From contig JAGAYI010000009.1 in NCBI GenBank assembly GCA_017940545.1, forward strand, positions 1-64,000: 64,000 nt of DNA. The letters are read 5' to 3'. The notes beneath the pieces are model-generated. The model did no database searches. It saw only the letters and a list, made by a program, of their open reading frames with translations, and was not told the origin of the DNA. The stretch's first letter is position 1. The number at the start of each line of letters is the position of its first letter. The position numbers were made by a program, and so were the translations under genes. Origin of the DNA: Prevotella sp. GTDB lineage: Bacteria; Bacteroidota; Bacteroidia; Bacteroidales; Bacteroidaceae. Below, piece by piece: positions 8,280-16,164 of this stretch.

Positions 8280-8966
8280 TTAGATTTTTCCTTGTTCGTG
8301 GTAAGAGTAATATTGTCCGTCGGTAACAATGATATGGTCGGCAAAGCGGATGCGCATGACCTCACAGGCTTTCTTGACGCGCTCCGTCAGCCGGTTGTCG
8401 TCGGCGCTGGGACGTATGCTGCCCGACGGGTGGTTATGCGCCAGAGCCAGTATGGTGGCATTGCAGAGCACGGCCTCCTTGATGATGAGCCGCACATCGA
8501 CCGCCGTTTCGGTAATGCCCCCATGCGACAGTCGCAGGCTCTTAATCAGGCGGAAGTTCTGGTTCATCAGCAGTAGCCATGCTTCCTCCACATCAAGGTC
8601 CTGCATGTGTGTGTGCAGATAGTTATACATGCGGGTGGCAGTGCCTAAGTCGGGGCGTTCTTCTGCCTGTTCGCGCTGCCTGCGCTTGCCCAACTCGCAG
8701 GCAGCCAGAATGGTGATGGCCTTGGCTTCGCCAATGCCGTTATACTGCATCAGTTCGTGCAGAGACATTTTCCCCAGTGTGTTCAGGTTGTTGTTACACT
8801 CACTGAGAATGCGTTTCATGAGCTCTACTGCGCTTTCCTTCATGGAGCCCGAGCCAATCAGGATGGCCAGCAGTTCGGCATTGCTCAAGGCTTCTGCGCC
8901 CGACGCAGCCAGTTTTTCTCGCGGACGGTCTTCTTTAGCCCACTGGTTGATGCTTAGTTTGGTCAT
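8280..8966 (-). CDS. radC: RadC family JAB-domain protein
   Basis: 228-aa protein with an N-terminal helix-hairpin-helix-like region (LSNAELLAILIGSG, YNGIGEAKAITILAA) and a C-terminal JAB/MPN domain. The zinc-binding signature HNHPSGSIRPSADD is intact and followed by DHIIVTDG. The historical link to DNA repair is not well supported experimentally in this family, so the function is uncertain. Its start overlaps the glycosyltransferase stop by 4 nt (ATGA), indicating translational coupling. Confidence 0.9.
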   Translation of the reverse strand: MTKLSINQWAKEDRPREKLAASGAEALSNAELLAILIGSGSMKESAVELMKRILSECNNNLNTLGKMSLHELMQYNGIGEAKAITILAACELGKRRQREQAEERPDLGTATRMYNYLHTHMQDLDVEEAWLLLMNQNFRLIKSLRLSHGGITETAVDVRLIIKEAVLCNATILALAHNHPSGSIRPSADDNRLTERVKKACEVMRIRFADHIIVTDGQYYSYHEQGKI

Positions 8967-10018
8967 TTGTAGAATGTTTTTTCGAATGCCTGGAACTCAT
9001 CTTGTTTCAGCACGCAACGTTTCCACCAGCTTTCCAGGAACCCCAAGCCATAGCCCACCAGCTGGGTGAAGGCAGCGGGAATGCTGAGCAGCCCGACGTG
9101 CACGCTCCGGTTCTTTCGGGCAGAGTCTGCGAAGATGAGCAGGCTGTAAAGGAATATGGGGGCCAGTGCTGCTATGACCACCCAATACCAAAGGCGGAAA
9201 TCGGCAGGCTCTCCATAGACCATCATGATGCGGCCGAAGGCCCCTGTCAGGATGAGTGCAAAAACGCCCAGCGTGAACACCGTGGGCAACAGGTGAACCA
9301 GCTTGAGGGTTCCCGGGTGCCGCTTCTCCAGATTGATGCGTGCAATGCCACTGTTATACACCTGCCGGAAGAACTTTCGGAAATCAGTGCGGCGTTTGTG
9401 CCACACCCACGCCTCAGGAATGAGCTGCGGCTGATGTCCGGCCTCGACAATGCGGTAGCTGAAGTCGATGTCCTCACCAAAGCGCATCTTTGAGAAGCCG
9501 CCCAGTTGCAGATAGACGTCGCGGCGGATACCCATGTTGAACGAACGGGGGAAGAACTTGTCGAGCTTTTTCTTTCCTCCACGAATGCCACCCGTGGTAA
9601 AGAACGACGTCATGGAATAGGAAATGGCCTTCTGCACCGGCGTAAACGACTCGTGGGCGGCGTCAGGGCCACCCCATGCCACGAGTTCCTTTAGATTTGA
9701 GTCCTGCACTCTACACTCTACACTTGACAAATAGTCAGCCGGCAGCACCACGTCGGAGTCGAGAATAATGAGCCATTCGCCGCGTGAGCGCTCTGCGCCG
9801 TAATTGCGGCTCTGTCCGGGGCCGCTGTTGTCCTTGTAGTAATAATGCAAATCAAGGATGCTTGCGAACTTGTCGCAAACACCCTTGCATGTTTTCCGGG
9901 AACCGTCCTCAACAATAATCACCTCAAAGTCCTTCACTGTTTGGGAGCAGAGGCTCTCAAGCAGTTCGCTCACCTCGTCAGGGCGATTAAACACAGGGAC
10001 AATGAATGAATATTTCAT
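8963..10018 (-). CDS. family 2 glycosyltransferase with C-terminal membrane segments
   Basis: 351-aa GT-A fold glycosyltransferase: YSFIVPVFNRPDEV at the start, the DxD-type motif ILDSDVVLP near residue 90, and GEDIDFSYR plus a KRRTDFRKFFRQ segment in the acceptor half. Two or three hydrophobic stretches follow (residues about 250-330), so it is probably membrane-anchored. Substrate unknown. It starts 2 nt after the efp stop. Residues around 103-115 (SSVECRVQDSNLKE) come from an AGTGTAGAGTGTAGAG tract that looks like an in-frame repeat insertion next to the catalytic motif. Confidence 0.85.
   Translation of the reverse strand: MKYSFIVPVFNRPDEVSELLESLCSQTVKDFEVIIVEDGSRKTCKGVCDKFASILDLHYYYKDNSGPGQSRNYGAERSRGEWLIILDSDVVLPADYLSSVECRVQDSNLKELVAWGGPDAAHESFTPVQKAISYSMTSFFTTGGIRGGKKKLDKFFPRSFNMGIRRDVYLQLGGFSKMRFGEDIDFSYRIVEAGHQPQLIPEAWVWHKRRTDFRKFFRQVYNSGIARINLEKRHPGTLKLVHLLPTVFTLGVFALILTGAFGRIMMVYGEPADFRLWYWVVIAALAPIFLYSLLIFADSARKNRSVHVGLLSIPAAFTQLVGYGLGFLESWWKRCVLKQDEFQAFEKTFYK
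9693..9730. repeat. AGTGTAG tandem repeat inside the glycosyltransferase gene
   Basis: CACTCTACACTCTACACTTG on the plus strand, in frame within the gene. It belongs to the same simple-repeat type as intergenic tracts near 1662 and 7919 and the murF insert. Confidence 0.5.
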
Positions 10019-10020
10019 TC

Positions 10021-10587
10021 TTACTCCTTGGCACGTGCCAGGTACGAACCGTCACGTGTGTCAACCTGAATGAGGTCTCCCTCGTTGATGAACAGGGGGA
10101 CACGGACCTCGACGCCCGTTTCCAGCGTTGCAGGCTTCAGCGTGTTGGTAGCGGTGTCGCCTTTGATGCCCGGCTCAGAGTGAGTGACGCGCAGAATGGT
10201 CTTGACAGGCATTTCGGCATAGAGGATGGTACCGTCGGTAGTGTCGCTGACCACCGATACGACGTCGCCTTCCTTCATATACTCATGACCGATGACCAAG
10301 TCGTTGGCAATGGGAATCTGCTCGAACGTCTCCTGATTCATGAAGATACGCCCCTCCTGGTCTTCATAAAGGTACTGATAGTCGCGGTGCTCAATCACCA
10401 CGTCCTCCAGTTTCTCGCCGATGTTGTAGCGGCGCTCCAGCACACGGCCGTCAGTAACGTTCTTCATCTTAATGTTCATAATGGTGTTTCCCTTACCGGG
10501 CTTACGGTGCTGGAAATCGATACAAACCCAAATGGCACCGTCCATGCGAATGGCAGTTCCCTTCTTGATGTCTTGTGAATTAATCAT
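10021..10587 (-). CDS. efp: elongation factor P
   Basis: Translation factor that binds the ribosome between the P and E sites and relieves stalling at polyproline. At 188 aa it has the normal length and three beta domains. The domain I loop reads RKPGKGNT with Lys32 at the tip, the position modified in other bacteria. No EpmA/EpmB genes are near. It heads a leftward operon (efp-GT2-radC-sufT-lpxH) and diverges from rpmH. Confidence 0.95.
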   Translation of the reverse strand: MINSQDIKKGTAIRMDGAIWVCIDFQHRKPGKGNTIMNIKMKNVTDGRVLERRYNIGEKLEDVVIEHRDYQYLYEDQEGRIFMNQETFEQIPIANDLVIGHEYMKEGDVVSVVSDTTDGTILYAEMPVKTILRVTHSEPGIKGDTATNTLKPATLETGVEVRVPLFINEGDLIQVDTRDGSYLARAKE

Positions 10588-10635
10588 ACGAAAAAATATT
10601 GCTGTTTAAATGATAATTATCGCATTTTGCGGGTG

Positions 10636-10643
10636 CAAAGGTA
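10636..10643 (-). promoter_or_regulatory. efp operon promoter -7 box
   Basis: TACCTTTG on the minus strand, 48 nt upstream of the efp ATG. Between it and the rpmH promoter is a simple repeat of TTAATTC/ATAATTC units (10649-10680). Confidence 0.65.
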
Positions 10644-10717
10644 CAAAATAATTCTTAATTCTTAATTCATAATTCATAATTTTTTGGGAAAAACTTGTAT
10701 AATTAAAAAGAATTGCG

Positions 10718-10725
10718 TAATTTTG
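10718..10725 (+). promoter_or_regulatory. rpmH promoter -7 box
   Basis: TAATTTTG with a partial -33 (CTTG) 20 nt upstream, giving a leader of about 40 nt before the rpmH ATG. Confidence 0.6.
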
Positions 10726-10771
10726 CAGCCCGAATCGAGAAATAGTAATAACAAAAAAGTATAAAAAGACA

Positions 10772-10927
10772 ATGAAAAGAACATTCCAGCCACACAATCG
10801 CCGCCGCGTGAACAAGCATGGCTTCCGTGAGCGCATGGCAACCAAGAATGGCCGTCGCGTACTGGCTTCCCGCCGCGCAAAAGGCCGCAAGAAGCTGACG
10901 GTATCAGACGAGCGTCACGGAAAGTAA
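10772..10927 (+). CDS. rpmH: 50S ribosomal protein L34
   Basis: 51-aa, very basic protein with the L34 signature [18 protein letters not shown], then [21 protein letters not shown]. The C-terminus (TVSDERHGK) is slightly longer than in E. coli. It has its own promoter and a downstream hairpin terminator. In many bacteria rpmH lies beside dnaA, rnpA and oriC; none of these is present here. Confidence 0.96.
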   Translation: MKRTFQPHNRRRVNKHGFRERMATKNGRRVLASRRAKGRKKLTVSDERHGK

Positions 10928-10955
10928 CCCACTTTGACCAAGTGGCAATGCTAAA

Positions 10956-10997
10956 GAACGGCGGAGCGAGGCAGAGATGTCCCGTTCCGTTTTCTTT
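10956..10997 (+). terminator. rho-independent terminator after rpmH
   Basis: GAACGG (10956-10961) pairs with CCGTTC (10982-10987), with a 20-nt intervening loop, followed by CGTTTTCTTTT. The stem is short but the T-rich tail is well placed. Confidence 0.6.
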
Positions 10998-11030
10998 TAT
11001 GCACCCCCCGAAGAGAAAATGCCAATAAAA

Positions 11031-11062
11031 TTTGGTGTTCTGCCTGACTTTTCGTACCTTTG
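11031..11062 (+). promoter_or_regulatory. promoter of the PASTA-rluD-ddl operon
   Basis: TTTG at 11031-11034, a 20-nt spacer, then TACCTTTG at 11055-11062, 34 nt upstream of the first ATG. Confidence 0.75.
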
Positions 11063-11096
11063 TCGGTTAAATAGCAAAGCATAGTTTCAAAAGAAC

Positions 11097-11789
11097 ATGA
11101 AACAAAAATTACAGAAAGTGGCCGACTGGCATTTATGGATTCATTTGTTTGCCATGTTTGTGGTATTCATACTGCTGTGCCTCGGCGTAAGATTCGGGCT
11201 TGATTTCTACACCCACCACGGACAGGAAGTGGAAGTGCCCAACGTGGTAGAGATGGATTTCGACAAGGCAAAGATTCTGCTTGAGGAACGCGGGCTGAAG
11301 ATTGCCGTGTCTGACTCCGGCTACAACAAGCGGAAACCGGCCGACTGCATTCTGGCACAGCTGCCCGACGCCAAGGCGCTGGTAAAGAGCGGGCGCGTCA
11401 TTTACGTCACCGTCAACTCCACCTCGTCACCCACCATCGTCATTCCCGACATTATTGACAACAGCAGCCTGCGCGAGGCCGAGGCAAAACTGACAGCCCT
11501 CGGCTTCAAGATGCTGCCGCCGAAACGCGTTGACGGCGAGAAGGACTGGGTCTATGGCATCATCAGCCGGGGACGCCGCATCGGTACGGGCGACCGCGTC
11601 AGCACCGACACCCCCCTGATGCTGATGGTAGGCTCAGGAATAGTGGAAGAAGAAGAAATGACCGACGAATACATAGATGTTGACGTCGCCAACGAGGAAG
11701 AAGTGCTGCCCGTTGAGGAGCCTGCAACAGCTGCACATGAGGTACTTACGGAAGAGGAAAAGCCTGACACTCATGACAGAGGAAACTGA
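11097..11789 (+). CDS. PASTA domain membrane protein
   Basis: 230-aa protein with one N-terminal membrane anchor (residues about 14-36) and two PASTA domains outside the membrane (about 45-110 with VEVPNVVEMDFDKAKILLEERGL, and about 113-180 with IVIPDIIDNSSLREAEAKL). It ends in an acidic tail. PASTA domains usually bind peptidoglycan or muropeptides, but there is no kinase or transpeptidase domain here. The stop overlaps the rluD start by 17 nt and ddl follows, suggesting a role linked to cell-wall synthesis. Confidence 0.88.
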   Translation: MKQKLQKVADWHLWIHLFAMFVVFILLCLGVRFGLDFYTHHGQEVEVPNVVEMDFDKAKILLEERGLKIAVSDSGYNKRKPADCILAQLPDAKALVKSGRVIYVTVNSTSSPTIVIPDIIDNSSLREAEAKLTALGFKMLPPKRVDGEKDWVYGIISRGRRIGTGDRVSTDTPLMLMVGSGIVEEEEMTDEYIDVDVANEEEVLPVEEPATAAHEVLTEEEKPDTHDRGN

Positions 11790-12837
11790 AGACAACATAC
11801 TTGACCCCATTGAGGACGACGAAGAACAGCCGGCCCAGCTTTACGAGCACTATCGCTTTGAGGTGGATAGGGGCCAGGAGCCCGTGCGTGTAGATAAATA
11901 CATGTTCGAGAAGCTGCAGCACTCCTCGCGCAACCGCATTCAGAAAGCCGCCGAAGCAGGGTTCATACACGTGAACGAACGGCCGGTGAAGAGCAACTAT
12001 AAGGTCAGGCCCGGCGACGTGGTGACGCTCATGATGGACCGTCCGCACTACGACACGACCATTGAGCCCGAAGACATTCCCCTTGACGTAGTCTATGAAG
12101 ACGACCAGCTGCTGGTCATTAACAAGCCGGCAGGCCTCGTGGTACACCCCGGCGTGGGCAACTTCCACGGCACACTGGTCAATGCCATTGCCTGGCACCT
12201 GCGCAACCTGCCCACCTACGACCCCAACGACCCCGGCGTCGGACTGGTTCACCGCATTGACAAGGACACCAGCGGACTGTTGGTCGTAGCCAAGACACCC
12301 GACGCCAAGACCCAGCTGGGTGCACAGTTCTTCAACAAGACCACCCACCGCAGCTATGTCGCACTGGTATGGGGGCACTTTGCCGAGGACAGCGGACGCA
12401 TAGAAGGCAACATCGGCCGTGACCCGAAAGACCGCCTGCGCATGGACGTCTTTCCGCCGGACTCAGGCATCGGCAAGAGCGCCGTCACCCACTACCGCGT
12501 GCTGGAACGCTTTGGCTACACCACCCTCGTAGAGTGCATCCTGGAAACAGGCCGCACGCATCAGATTCGGGCCCACATGCGCCACATAGGCCACCCCCTG
12601 TTTGCCGACGAGCGCTACGGAGGCAGCGAAATACTCAGAGGCGAGCGCACGGCCAGCTACCGGCAGTACATAGCCAACTGCTTCAAGCTCTGCAACCGCC
12701 AGGCCCTGCATGCACGTACCCTGGGGTTCGTCCACCCCACCACAAAACAGCAGATGGACTTCAGCAGCCAGCTGCCGGCCGACATGGAAGCCCTCATCGT
12801 GAAGTGGAGAAACTATACAGGAAGTAAAAAAGAATAA
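11773..12837 (+). CDS. rluD: 23S rRNA pseudouridine synthase, RluD family
   Basis: 354-aa RluA/RluD-family enzyme. An acidic N-terminus precedes an S4 RNA-binding domain (VDKYMFEKLQHSSRNRIQKAAEAG), then the catalytic domain with HRIDKDTSGLLVVAKT, whose aspartate is the catalytic residue, and RTHQIRAHMRHIGHP. A longer frame from 11677 lies inside the PASTA gene; ATG 11773 gives the normal start. RluD normally modifies the 23S helix 69, but related enzymes cannot be separated by inspection. Confidence 0.88.
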   Translation: MTEETEDNILDPIEDDEEQPAQLYEHYRFEVDRGQEPVRVDKYMFEKLQHSSRNRIQKAAEAGFIHVNERPVKSNYKVRPGDVVTLMMDRPHYDTTIEPEDIPLDVVYEDDQLLVINKPAGLVVHPGVGNFHGTLVNAIAWHLRNLPTYDPNDPGVGLVHRIDKDTSGLLVVAKTPDAKTQLGAQFFNKTTHRSYVALVWGHFAEDSGRIEGNIGRDPKDRLRMDVFPPDSGIGKSAVTHYRVLERFGYTTLVECILETGRTHQIRAHMRHIGHPLFADERYGGSEILRGERTASYRQYIANCFKLCNRQALHARTLGFVHPTTKQQMDFSSQLPADMEALIVKWRNYTGSKKE

Positions 12838-12855
12838 CGAAAATAAAGAAAACCA

Positions 12856-13845
12856 ATGAAACACTTGAAGAGAAACATTGCAATTGTTTGCGGCGGAGAC
12901 TCCTCAGAGCACGACGTGTCGCTGCGCTCCGCCCAGGGACTCTACTCTTTTTTTGACAAAGAGCGCTACAACATCTATCTGGTTGACGTGAAAGGAATCG
13001 ACTGGCGCGTAGAACTGCCCGGAGGCATCACCGCGCCTATTGACCGTAATGACTTCTCGTTCGTGGAGGACGGAAAGGCAAAACTGTTCGACTACGCCTA
13101 CATAACCATACACGGCACACCAGGCGAGAACGGACTGCTGCAAGGATACTTCGACCTGATACACCTGCCCTACTCCACCAGCGGAGTACTCGTAGAGGCC
13201 ATGACCTTCGACAAGTTCGTGCTCAACCACTACCTGCGCAGCTACGGTGTCAGCGTGGCCGACTCGCTGCTCATCCGCCGCGGCTACGAACAGCTGGTAA
13301 GCGACGACGAAGTAGAAGAACACATCGGCATGCCCTGCTTCGTGAAACCCGCCTCTGACGGTTCCTCGTTCGGCGTGTCAAAAGTAAAGAAGAAAGACCA
13401 GTTGGCCCCCGCCATCCGCAAGGCCATGCTCGAGAGCCCGGAGGTCATGGTCGAGCAGTACTTAGAGGGTACCGAAATTACGCAGGGAGTCTATAAGACC
13501 CGCGAAAAGCAGGTGCTGCTACCCATTACCGAAGTGGTGACGAGCAACGAGTTCTTCGACTACGACGCCAAGTACAACGGACAGGTTGAGGAAATCACTC
13601 CGGCCCGCATCTCTGACGAACTGGCTAACCGCGTCAGCCAGATATCCAGCCACATCTACGACATCCTGCATTGCAACGGCATCATCCGCATTGACTATAT
13701 CATATCGCCCGAAGGCAAGATAACCATGCTCGAAGTAAACACCACGCCCGGCATGACGGCCACCAGCTTCATACCCCAGCAGGTACGCGCCGCCGGCCTG
13801 TCAATGACCGATGTGCTGACAGAAATCGTGGAAAACCAGTTCTGA
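12856..13845 (+). CDS. ddl: D-alanine--D-alanine ligase
   Basis: ATP-grasp enzyme joining two D-alanines to form the dipeptide used by MurF. The 329-aa protein has the N-terminal loop VCGGDSSEHDVSLRSA, YITIHGTPGENGLLQG, the ATP-binding FVKPASDGSSFGVSKVK and the C-terminal EVNTTPGMTATS. It lies 18 nt after rluD in the same operon. The active-site region shows no vancomycin-resistance-type context. Confidence 0.95.
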   Translation: MKHLKRNIAIVCGGDSSEHDVSLRSAQGLYSFFDKERYNIYLVDVKGIDWRVELPGGITAPIDRNDFSFVEDGKAKLFDYAYITIHGTPGENGLLQGYFDLIHLPYSTSGVLVEAMTFDKFVLNHYLRSYGVSVADSLLIRRGYEQLVSDDEVEEHIGMPCFVKPASDGSSFGVSKVKKKDQLAPAIRKAMLESPEVMVEQYLEGTEITQGVYKTREKQVLLPITEVVTSNEFFDYDAKYNGQVEEITPARISDELANRVSQISSHIYDILHCNGIIRIDYIISPEGKITMLEVNTTPGMTATSFIPQQVRAAGLSMTDVLTEIVENQF

Positions 13846-13893
13846 GAACTGATGTCCGGCAACGGTCTGGCGAAAAAATTTTGTCAGTTATCA

Positions 13894-13924
13894 TTGGAAA
13901 TATTCAAATAAATTAGTACCTTTG
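13894..13924 (+). promoter_or_regulatory. promoter at the head of repeat element A
   Basis: TTGG at 13894-13897, a 19-nt spacer, then TACCTTTG at 13917-13924. It points rightward into repeat element A and not into any full-length gene. Confidence 0.6.
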
Positions 13925-13982
13925 CAAGTAACAACGGTGGTTCCCCATCGCCACCTGTCATCAGGAAAGAAACACCAAAGTG

Positions 13983-14152
13983 AAGGGGTTTCACCGCCCG
14001 CTGCTAATACTTTCACCGCCCGTTGCTAATACTTTCAGCGGGCGGTGCTATTAGTTTCAGCGGCCGCTGAAACCCAGAGACCCCGGCACTCTCTCCCTCT
14101 CTCCCCGGCAGTTCCTCCCCGTTTCCCCTACCCTTTCTCCCAGTTTCTCTGG
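13983..14152 (+). repeat. 22-bp phased palindromic array, element A
   Basis: After AAGGGG (13983-13988) come three 22-nt units starting at 13993, 14015 and 14037, then the perfect 18-bp palindrome TTTCAGCGGCCGCTGAAA. CG-rich blocks (CGCCCG, CGCCCG, CGGGCG, CGGCCG) are centred at 13997, 14019, 14041 and 14063. The tail continues with CCCCGG blocks centred at 14084 and 14106 and a degenerate one at 14128. The same architecture occurs at 18.9, 43.2 and 57.4 kb. It fills the gap between the 3' ends of ddl and the MATE gene. Confidence 0.85.
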
Positions 14153-14203
14153 CACACTCTAAACGGCAGGTGCCGTCTTGCAGTCAGAAAAGCCAATATT
14201 TAT

Positions 14204-14234
14204 TTTGTATTGTACTCGCTTATTCGTACCTCTG
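14204..14234 (+). promoter_or_regulatory. well-formed orphan promoter reading into the MATE gene 3' end
   Basis: TTTG (14204-14207), a 19-nt spacer and TACCTCTG (14227-14234). It precedes an 18-codon frame and would produce RNA antisense to the end of the MATE gene. Confidence 0.6.
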
Positions 14235-14242
14235 CACACAAC

Positions 14243-14299
14243 ATGAAGAACGTCGTTTTTATTACAGATAATGATATTATATTTTATTCCATACTATAG
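14243..14299 (+). other. possible 18-aa peptide or gene remnant
   Basis: ATG lies 8 nt after the -7 box of the orphan promoter and encodes MKNVVFITDNDIIFYSIL before TAG. It overlaps the last 23 nt of the convergent MATE gene. It could be a real short peptide, the 5' remnant of a gene lost by rearrangement, or just the start of an antisense RNA. No homologue is recognised. Confidence 0.3.
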
Positions 14300-15995
14300 T
14301 CGTTACATTCATGGAGAACATGTAGCGGTAGGTGGCAGAGCGGGCGCCTACTGATGCGGCATCCATACCATTGTGTACCGGGTCGTAGGGACGGCCGCAG
14401 TCTTTGATGGTCATCTGGACCCCGTCGTCTAACTCGCAGAGCGTGATGTCAAGATATTTAAGATGACGGCTTCTACGATCCCGTGCATTGTTTAACAGCG
14501 CCAGGATAGTAGAGTACATCTTAGAACTCAGCTCGTCGCTCATCTCGCAGATGAAGGCAAATAACTTGATCATCTTCTTCATCTCTTCAAGATTATGCTG
14601 CTCGTAATCTATCGAGCATTCGAACTTAATACACGAAGGCATCTTATCGACCAACGAGAACTTGGTATAGAACGGGTGCTTGAGGTGCCTCCTGTAGCCG
14701 TAACCCAGACTGACCACAAGGATAGGCACACCACCCACAATCATTCCCAGCCACATGGCATCGGCACTGACCTTCGAAAGGCCAAGCATACTCAGATAGG
14801 CTATGATGCCCATGGCGAATACCAGCACGATCTTGGCCGTTACGAGACCTGCCAGTTGCAGTACGACAGTGGCATATACCGCTACGGCACAGAAGCAGAA
14901 GTAGTAGATGCCAAAGCAGGTGAAGACCCTGCGGGCCAGGGCGAGGTCGATACCGTCGAGCCCAAAGCACCACAGGAAAAACTGCGGCACAGCCACCAGT
15001 AACAGCAGTAGCACACCGTAGAATCCCACCAGTATGCTGGCAGTATTATTCATGATGCGCCGCAGTCCGTCGCTGTCGCCGGTAGCACGCATGTAGGTGA
15101 CGAGCGAGACGCCAGCCATAGTGAGTCCCAAAACAACCGAGAACGTGGCCGACTGTATCTGCAGACATACATCAAAGAGCGTCAGCCCGTCGTGTCCTGC
15201 CACTTTCAGCACCAATGCGTTGCCCAGGAGCATAAAGGCATTTACCACGATAAAAAAGACGTTGAAACCGAAGCCATGCTTGAGGTTCTCGCCGATGATG
15301 GCCCCCTGGTCGCCCTGCGGTCGCGCCAATCTGAACTGGCTCTTGCCCTTAAGGAAATGGGGCGATATGAACGCGAGATTGATGAGACCCGAAATGACCG
15401 TACCCCATGCCGCACCGCTGATGCCCATGTCGAGAACACCGATGAAAAGGATGTCGAGCACCACATTGACCACGCTGCCCATAGCCACGGCCCGGGTGGT
15501 TAACTGCGGAACCCCCTCTTGCGTTGCAAAGTCGTTGAACGTGTTGTTTAGCGGCAGGATGAGCAGGTAGATTACGATCACCTGTAGGTACTCGCGGGCA
15601 TACGCTGCGCTCTCGGGCCTGCCGGTCAGTCCCAAAGAGATGCTGTCGAGGTTAATCCAAATGCCTAACGCCGCTATTACCGCCACCAGCACCGCCGAAA
15701 CCAATGCCGCCGTGTATATACGGTTGGCCTTGTCGCGGTTGCCCTTGGCCAGCTGACCTGCTGCAAGCACTGCGCCGCCGCGTTCACATATCATCGTTAG
15801 CACGCTTACGGCGTTGACTAAAGGTAGCACCACACTCACTGCGATGAAAGCATCATTGCCCAACAGGTTGCTCGAAAAGAGCCCATCGACCAGCGTAGCT
15901 ATGAGCGGTGCCAATGCCGTAAGCGTAACGCTCACCAGTGTTAGCCTGTAAGCCTTGTCGATAAGATAGCTGTCACGAAAATTGCTAATATTCAT
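14277..15995 (-). CDS. MATE-family transporter with C-terminal GHKL/RsbW-like domain
   Basis: 572-aa protein. Residues about 1-440 form a twelve-helix MATE efflux domain with ATLVDGLFSSNLLG and a second half containing the NAFMLLGNALVL segment. Residues about 450-572 are soluble and resemble a RsbW-type ATPase domain: ALLNNARD in place of the N box, MTIKDCGRPYDP like the G1 box, and the ending YRYMFSMNVTTIVW. The ATP-binding residues look partly degenerate. The frame runs to a GTG at 16040, but ATG 15995 is more likely. Substrate and the role of the tail are unknown; a regulatory function is inference. Confidence 0.8.
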   Translation of the reverse strand: MNISNFRDSYLIDKAYRLTLVSVTLTALAPLIATLVDGLFSSNLLGNDAFIAVSVVLPLVNAVSVLTMICERGGAVLAAGQLAKGNRDKANRIYTAALVSAVLVAVIAALGIWINLDSISLGLTGRPESAAYAREYLQVIVIYLLILPLNNTFNDFATQEGVPQLTTRAVAMGSVVNVVLDILFIGVLDMGISGAAWGTVISGLINLAFISPHFLKGKSQFRLARPQGDQGAIIGENLKHGFGFNVFFIVVNAFMLLGNALVLKVAGHDGLTLFDVCLQIQSATFSVVLGLTMAGVSLVTYMRATGDSDGLRRIMNNTASILVGFYGVLLLLLVAVPQFFLWCFGLDGIDLALARRVFTCFGIYYFCFCAVAVYATVVLQLAGLVTAKIVLVFAMGIIAYLSMLGLSKVSADAMWLGMIVGGVPILVVSLGYGYRRHLKHPFYTKFSLVDKMPSCIKFECSIDYEQHNLEEMKKMIKLFAFICEMSDELSSKMYSTILALLNNARDRRSRHLKYLDITLCELDDGVQMTIKDCGRPYDPVHNGMDAASVGARSATYRYMFSMNVTTIVWNKI

Positions 15996-16164
15996 AGTTG
16001 CGATTGTTTTGCTTGACTGTTTTACAGCACCTTTTTCCACGTGCCGTTGGCGGATTTTATTTGTTGCTTATTGATTGGCACTAAAAACATTGCGGCCTCC
16101 CTTGCATGATTGAGCGGAACAGGCTTCTGACACGTAATGCTGGGTGGCATTAACCGCCAAGACA

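Noticed and set aside
10772-10927. Chromosome replication origin near rpmH
   Set aside because: rpmH often lies near oriC, but dnaA, rnpA and DnaA-box clusters are not seen here.
13983-14152. Possible CRISPR-like array in the 22-bp elements
   Set aside because: The conserved block is only 6-12 bp, spacers within an element are copies of each other, and there are no cas genes. The pattern fits phased palindromes, not repeats with unique spacers.
14045-14299. 84-aa frame running through element A
   Set aside because: Composition follows the repeat (S, P, R rich) and the -7 box of the orphan promoter lies inside it. Only the last 18 codons follow a promoter.
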